Origin: an uncultured delta proteobacterium
GTDB lineage: Bacteria; UBA10199; GCA-002796325; 1-14-0-20-49-13
DNA length: 8,637 nt
Direction: 5' to 3'
Assembly (NCBI GenBank): GCA_903868375.1
Contig: CAIPVD010000026.1
Span: 1-8,637 of the forward strand
In this document: one piece after another, positions 6,301 to 8,637 of the stretch
How the letters are laid out: every line of letters starts with the position of its first letter
Numbering within the stretch: the stretch's first letter is position 1
Position numbers and translations under genes: made by a program
The notes under the pieces: model-generated
What the model was told of the DNA's origin: nothing
Seen by the model: only the letters and a program-made list of their open reading frames with translations
The model's database searches: none

Positions 6301-6776
6301 TTCGCCTCCACGGGTTTGCCAATGCGTAAGATGTCAAGAACCGCGCCTACTGCATATTCGAGCGATACCATTGCAAAGCCGAACGGGATTATTACTTGAA
6401 CGATCCAGAGCCCGCCCATCGCTTTTTCGCTTTGAACAAATGCGACCGATGCTTTTGCAAGATAGAAACAGACGACGCAGGCGAAGATATCTATAAATAT
6501 GCGGACGATATTTTTAGGTGTTCGCGGAATGAACCTGGTGATGATGTCTATCGAGATATGCTGTCTTTTGCGCGTGGCAAGTATCGCACCGAAGAAGGCG
6601 ATCCAAAGTACCATGTTGCGTGCCGCCACGTCGGACCACGAAATGCCGCTGCCGAAGAAATCTCGCAGTATCACCTGCGCGGCGACAAGTAGGACCATGG
6701 TGAGCAAGAAGGCCACAAGCAGCCCCTTAATGGCGACGCCAAACGCCTTGTCCAGAAACGTGAAGAATTTGATCAT
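6297..6776 (-). CDS. dctQ: TRAP transporter small permease subunit DctQ
   Basis: A 159-residue, four-helix inner-membrane protein that pairs with DctM and helps dock the periplasmic binding protein. Helices lie at about residues 13-36, 53-67, 91-113 and 123-147. The family pattern is clear: VILRDFFGSGISWSDVAARN (35-54), then LWIAFFGAILATRKRQHISID (57-77), which corresponds to the conserved 'lG+.~a.r...Hi.id' stretch. I chose ATG 6776 because the protein then starts as family members do. The frame stays open to a TTG at 6854, but the extra 26 residues are polar, unlike the family, and lie in the AT-rich divergent promoter region. No good ribosome site precedes either start. No DctP-type binding protein gene is adjacent. 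Confidence 0.9.
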   Translation of the reverse strand: MIKFFTFLDKAFGVAIKGLLVAFLLTMVLLVAAQVILRDFFGSGISWSDVAARNMVLWIAFFGAILATRKRQHISIDIITRFIPRTPKNIVRIFIDIFACVVCFYLAKASVAFVQSEKAMGGLWIVQVIIPFGFAMVSLEYAVGAVLDILRIGKPVEAK

Positions 6777-6814
6777 AGGGCTGGTAAAATAAGTTAAAGT
6801 TAATGAAATGTAAA

Positions 6815-6844
6815 ATGATAAATTCGTCCGATGCCGTGAATGAA
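6815..6844 (-). promoter_or_regulatory. Possible promoter for dctQM
   Basis: On the minus strand, TATCAT (6820-6815) matches the -10 consensus at five of six positions. A weak -35-like TTCATT lies 18 bases upstream. Transcription would begin about 30 bases before ATG 6776. The -35 is poor and the region is AT-rich, so this is tentative. Confidence 0.3.
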
Positions 6845-6875
6845 ATAACTTCAAATTGCGCGGTATTAATGGTAC

Positions 6876-6881
6876 TATAAT
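6876..6881 (+). promoter_or_regulatory. -10 element of the lipoprotein gene promoter
   Basis: A perfect TATAAT about 30 bases before ATG 6912 gives a short leader that carries the AGGAGG (6896-6901) ribosome site. No convincing -35 is seen at 16-18 bases; candidates such as AAATTG at 6853 or TTGCGC at 6856 are weak or badly spaced. An activator or an alternative sigma factor could compensate. The element lies in the 135-base divergent intergenic region shared with dctQ. Confidence 0.5.
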
Positions 6882-6911
6882 GTCCGTTCGCGGTTAGGAG
6901 GTTCTAAAATT

Positions 6912-8081
6912 ATGAAAAGAGCATCTACCACATTGTTATGCGTTCTGTGCTATGCCGTCTTGGCCTTGTCGTGCAGCGGTTCCTCCGGCGGAGGCTCGGC
7001 CGCTCCGACGATCTCGCTGTTCAAAGATGCGAGTGGGAACACTATAAACTCTTCCGGTTCAGCACAGGTCTCTGCCGATAATGCTTCCTTTAGCGTGGCT
7101 TTTTCAGAGTCGATGAATGGTTCAACAGTAACCACGACCGGCAATATAACTCTTAGTTGCACTGCGGCAGGCTCCATTGCTATCGTCACGGCAGCCGACG
7201 CCGCTACCGCAAATGGCTACACTATAACGCCCGCTACTTTGCCGGCAGCTAGCGATGCCTGCACGTTCACGTTCTTTGCCAATATCAAAAGTTTGAGCGG
7301 TGTCGCCATGTCGGCAGTTGTATATAAGATAACCATTATATCGGTAGCCGACGCCGCTAAGCTAAAGATAGCAAAGGCGATAGCGGAGTCGGGTGTGCAG
7401 TTCGTTGCCGTGTCGATGTTCGCGAGCGCTTCGGCAGCATATAACGACATCGATCAGCGTTACGTCAATAGTGGCGGGGCTGTTATAAGCGGAACGGACG
7501 TGGGTTATAGCAGCAGCTATATGAATACGATAGGGATCGGAGAAAATTCCGATCTTATGACCGGAAAATATACCTACGCGCTCGTGGGGCACGGAACCGG
7601 CCAGGTACCTGTTCCCGTCGATTACAATATGTCGGATACTCAACAGACGTCGAATGTGAACAACATGCAGCTGGTCAGTTTTGCTGTTGGAAGCGATACA
7701 TATGCACCGCTTGTGACAACGAATGATTTAACGGGGACCATTCCGTTATCTACCATCACGGTTGATAGTATCGGAACCAAGGGCCCACATTATTCTGTGG
7801 ACGAAGCCTCGGGCAGCAATGTTTCGAGCGGCGATGTGACCGTAATGGTGATAATTAATTCCGTCGATTATACGGGCACTGTAAGCCTCGCCGGAGCAAC
7901 GACAAGTGTTTTCGATGTGCCAACGCAGACGGTCACGCTGGTGTTTACGGCTTCATCGCCAGCAACGGTCAGCTTCGATGGCAACACATACACCTGCAAT
8001 CCTCTTACCGGGACATTGACGTTCCCGTTCTCCGGAGGAAAAGTGGCGTTTGCCTCTGGAACGGAAACGATCTGCCAATAA
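6912..8081 (+). CDS. Secreted lipoprotein with an Ig-like (Big_5/SbsA-type) domain
   Basis: A 389-residue exported protein. The N-terminus is a lipoprotein signal: MKR, a hydrophobic stretch, then ALSC with C21 as the lipidated cysteine. S22 follows, which in most Gram-negative bacteria favours outer-membrane sorting, and a Ser/Gly-rich linker continues to about residue 30. Residues 33-143 read as a bacterial Ig-like domain of the Big_5 kind, with the typical FSVAFSESMNGSTVTTTGN (60-78) and the following 'ITLSC' strand. The rest, 150-389, is a Thr/Ser/Val-rich beta protein with no family I recognise and two cysteines near the end. The AGGAGG lies 10 bases before the ATG. A 14-base direct repeat at 7193-7206 and 7346-7359 encodes two 'ADAA' stretches. 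Function is unknown; a surface or cell-envelope role is likely. It is transcribed divergently from dctQM. Confidence 0.85.
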   Translation: MKRASTTLLCVLCYAVLALSCSGSSGGGSAAPTISLFKDASGNTINSSGSAQVSADNASFSVAFSESMNGSTVTTTGNITLSCTAAGSIAIVTAADAATANGYTITPATLPAASDACTFTFFANIKSLSGVAMSAVVYKITIISVADAAKLKIAKAIAESGVQFVAVSMFASASAAYNDIDQRYVNSGGAVISGTDVGYSSSYMNTIGIGENSDLMTGKYTYALVGHGTGQVPVPVDYNMSDTQQTSNVNNMQLVSFAVGSDTYAPLVTTNDLTGTIPLSTITVDSIGTKGPHYSVDEASGSNVSSGDVTVMVIINSVDYTGTVSLAGATTSVFDVPTQTVTLVFTASSPATVSFDGNTYTCNPLTGTLTFPFSGGKVAFASGTETICQ

Positions 8082-8124
8082 ATTTCTACTTGCTCTTTCT
8101 CCACATCCATAGAACATATCTGCC

Positions 8125-8499
8125 ATGCAATATTCAATCGCGTTAGACCTGCAGCAGCGGATGTGCGAGATAATAAGGAAGCTTAACTTCGATCATATCG
8201 ATTGCAATCGCGTCGCCTGCATTAGAGGCAGAGGCAGCAAGACGAAACGGACCATAGCCCGTTGCCATGCTTTGCCTAAGGTCATGCAGCTTGCGATGGA
8301 AGTTAAGGCTTTCTACGTTATCGAATTCTTGGATCGCTTCGAGCGTATGACCAAAGAAGAGCAGGACATGACGATAATCCACGAGCTGATGCATATCCCA
8401 AAAACCTTCGGCGGAGGCTTTCGCCAGCACGACTTCGTTTGTGAAAAAAACGTCAAAAAGCTTTACGAAGCCTTTCTTAAAAATTCAATTGCCAGCTGA
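8125..8499 (+). CDS. Putative zinc metallopeptidase of the phage-metallopeptidase type (HExxH)
   Basis: A 124-residue cytoplasmic protein. The zinc motif HELMH is at 86-90, followed by IPKTFGGGFRQHD, where H102 is the likely third ligand. The preceding stretch (YVIEFLDRFERMTKEEQDMTIIHEL) and the 'GRGSKTKRTIARCHALP' region match the pattern of the small proteins annotated as putative or phage metallopeptidases (PhageMetallopep, Pfam PF18894), whose substrates are unknown. The length is usual for the group. No signal peptide is seen. No Shine-Dalgarno sequence stands before ATG 8125, so initiation may be weak or leaderless. A start at Met13 is possible but would cut conserved N-terminal sequence. 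No phage structural genes are visible nearby, so this is more likely a chromosomal member than part of a prophage. Confidence 0.8.
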   Translation: MQYSIALDLQQRMCEIIRKLNFDHIDCNRVACIRGRGSKTKRTIARCHALPKVMQLAMEVKAFYVIEFLDRFERMTKEEQDMTIIHELMHIPKTFGGGFRQHDFVCEKNVKKLYEAFLKNSIAS

Positions 8500-8554
8500 C
8501 CCGTCTTGCGCTAAGCCTTTCAAATCTTACATAAACGCTGTCAACTAACATAAC

Positions 8555-8560
8555 AGGAGG
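8555..8560 (+). promoter_or_regulatory. Ribosome binding site of the EF-G-like gene
   Basis: AGGAGG lies 9 bases before ATG 8570 and fixes the start of the partial gene at the right edge. Confidence 0.6.
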
Positions 8561-8569
8561 AAGCTCATT

Positions 8570-8637
8570 ATGAAAGTTTACGAAAGCGACAAGATCAGGA
8601 ACGTAGTGTTGATCGGTAACAAGGGCACAGGCAAAAC
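8570..8637 (+). CDS. 5' end of an elongation factor G-like GTPase
   Basis: Only 22 full codons are present. They read MKVYESDKIRNVVLIGNKG and then TGK, with the last codon cut after its second base. The start 'MKVY...IRNV.L(I/V)G' followed by a P-loop is characteristic of the EF-G-like branch (FusA2 type) rather than of canonical EF-G, whose N-terminus and P-loop (GHIDAGKTT) differ. The P-loop here, GNKGTGK followed by a probable Thr, has Asn where relatives usually have His. Function beyond GTP binding cannot be read from this fragment. It may act in translation elongation or ribosome handling. The gap of 70 bases to the metallopeptidase gene has no clear terminator. Confidence 0.75.
   Translation, partial: MKVYESDKIRNVVLIGNKGTGK

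Noticed and set aside
6777..6854. TTG 6854 as start of dctQ
   Set aside because: The added 26 residues are polar and unlike DctQ, and the region is AT-rich with promoter-like sequence.
7193..7359. 14-base direct repeat in the lipoprotein gene (7193-7206 and 7346-7359)
   Set aside because: In frame and coding for ADAA-type stretches in an Ala-rich protein; likely chance or low-complexity coding, not a mobile or CRISPR-type repeat.
8143..8430. Minus-strand open frame opposite the metallopeptidase
   Set aside because: The plus-strand frame has an intact zinc motif; the reverse frame shows no family features.
1..8637. tRNA, rRNA, CRISPR array, transposase or integrase
   Set aside because: None seen on either strand; the repeats present are the dctM pair and short coding repeats, so the junction is not explained by a recognisable mobile element in this window.

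Overview
The window looks like chromosomal DNA from a Gram-negative bacterium. Three things point that way: an exported lipoprotein with a Ser after the lipobox Cys, a TRAP-type permease, and strong AGGAGG ribosome binding sites. Some protein features, such as the short-start EF-G-like protein and the Ig-like lipoprotein, recall delta-proteobacterial or candidate-phylum genomes. I cannot place the organism more closely.

Left part (1-4086): a tightly packed plus-strand operon. It contains the tail of an unidentified gene, a class I SAM methyltransferase, a radical SAM protein with a partial SPASM region, a divergent thiamine-diphosphate (ThDP) enzyme of the acetolactate-synthase superfamily, and a histidine phosphatase. 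Neighbouring genes overlap or lie within 10 bases of each other. The gene set resembles a small-molecule biosynthesis or modification pathway, but I match it to no named pathway.

Junction (about 4046-5025): the most interesting stretch. The 3' end of the phosphatase gene runs antisense through a 54-base remnant of a dctM 3' end on the minus strand. This remnant is a direct repeat of the true dctM end at 5026-5079. It is 42/54 identical, and nearly all codon changes are synonymous. Next comes a plus-strand fragment that reads like the end of a KdpD-type GAF domain, and then a complete 250-residue protein that I do not recognise. That protein is convergent with the intact dctM, 7 bases away. 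The locus downstream of dctM therefore looks like a recombination or insertion point where gene sets have been exchanged.

Right part (5026-8637): a minus-strand TRAP permease pair, dctQ then dctM, with a 4-base overlap and no substrate-binding protein visible. Diverging from it on the plus strand are an Ig-like lipoprotein, a small HExxH metallopeptidase of the type often called phage metallopeptidase, and the start of an EF-G-like translational GTPase. Sampled lines are clearly more GC-rich here (about 55-67%) than in the left operon (about 32-42%), which fits the left part being acquired DNA.
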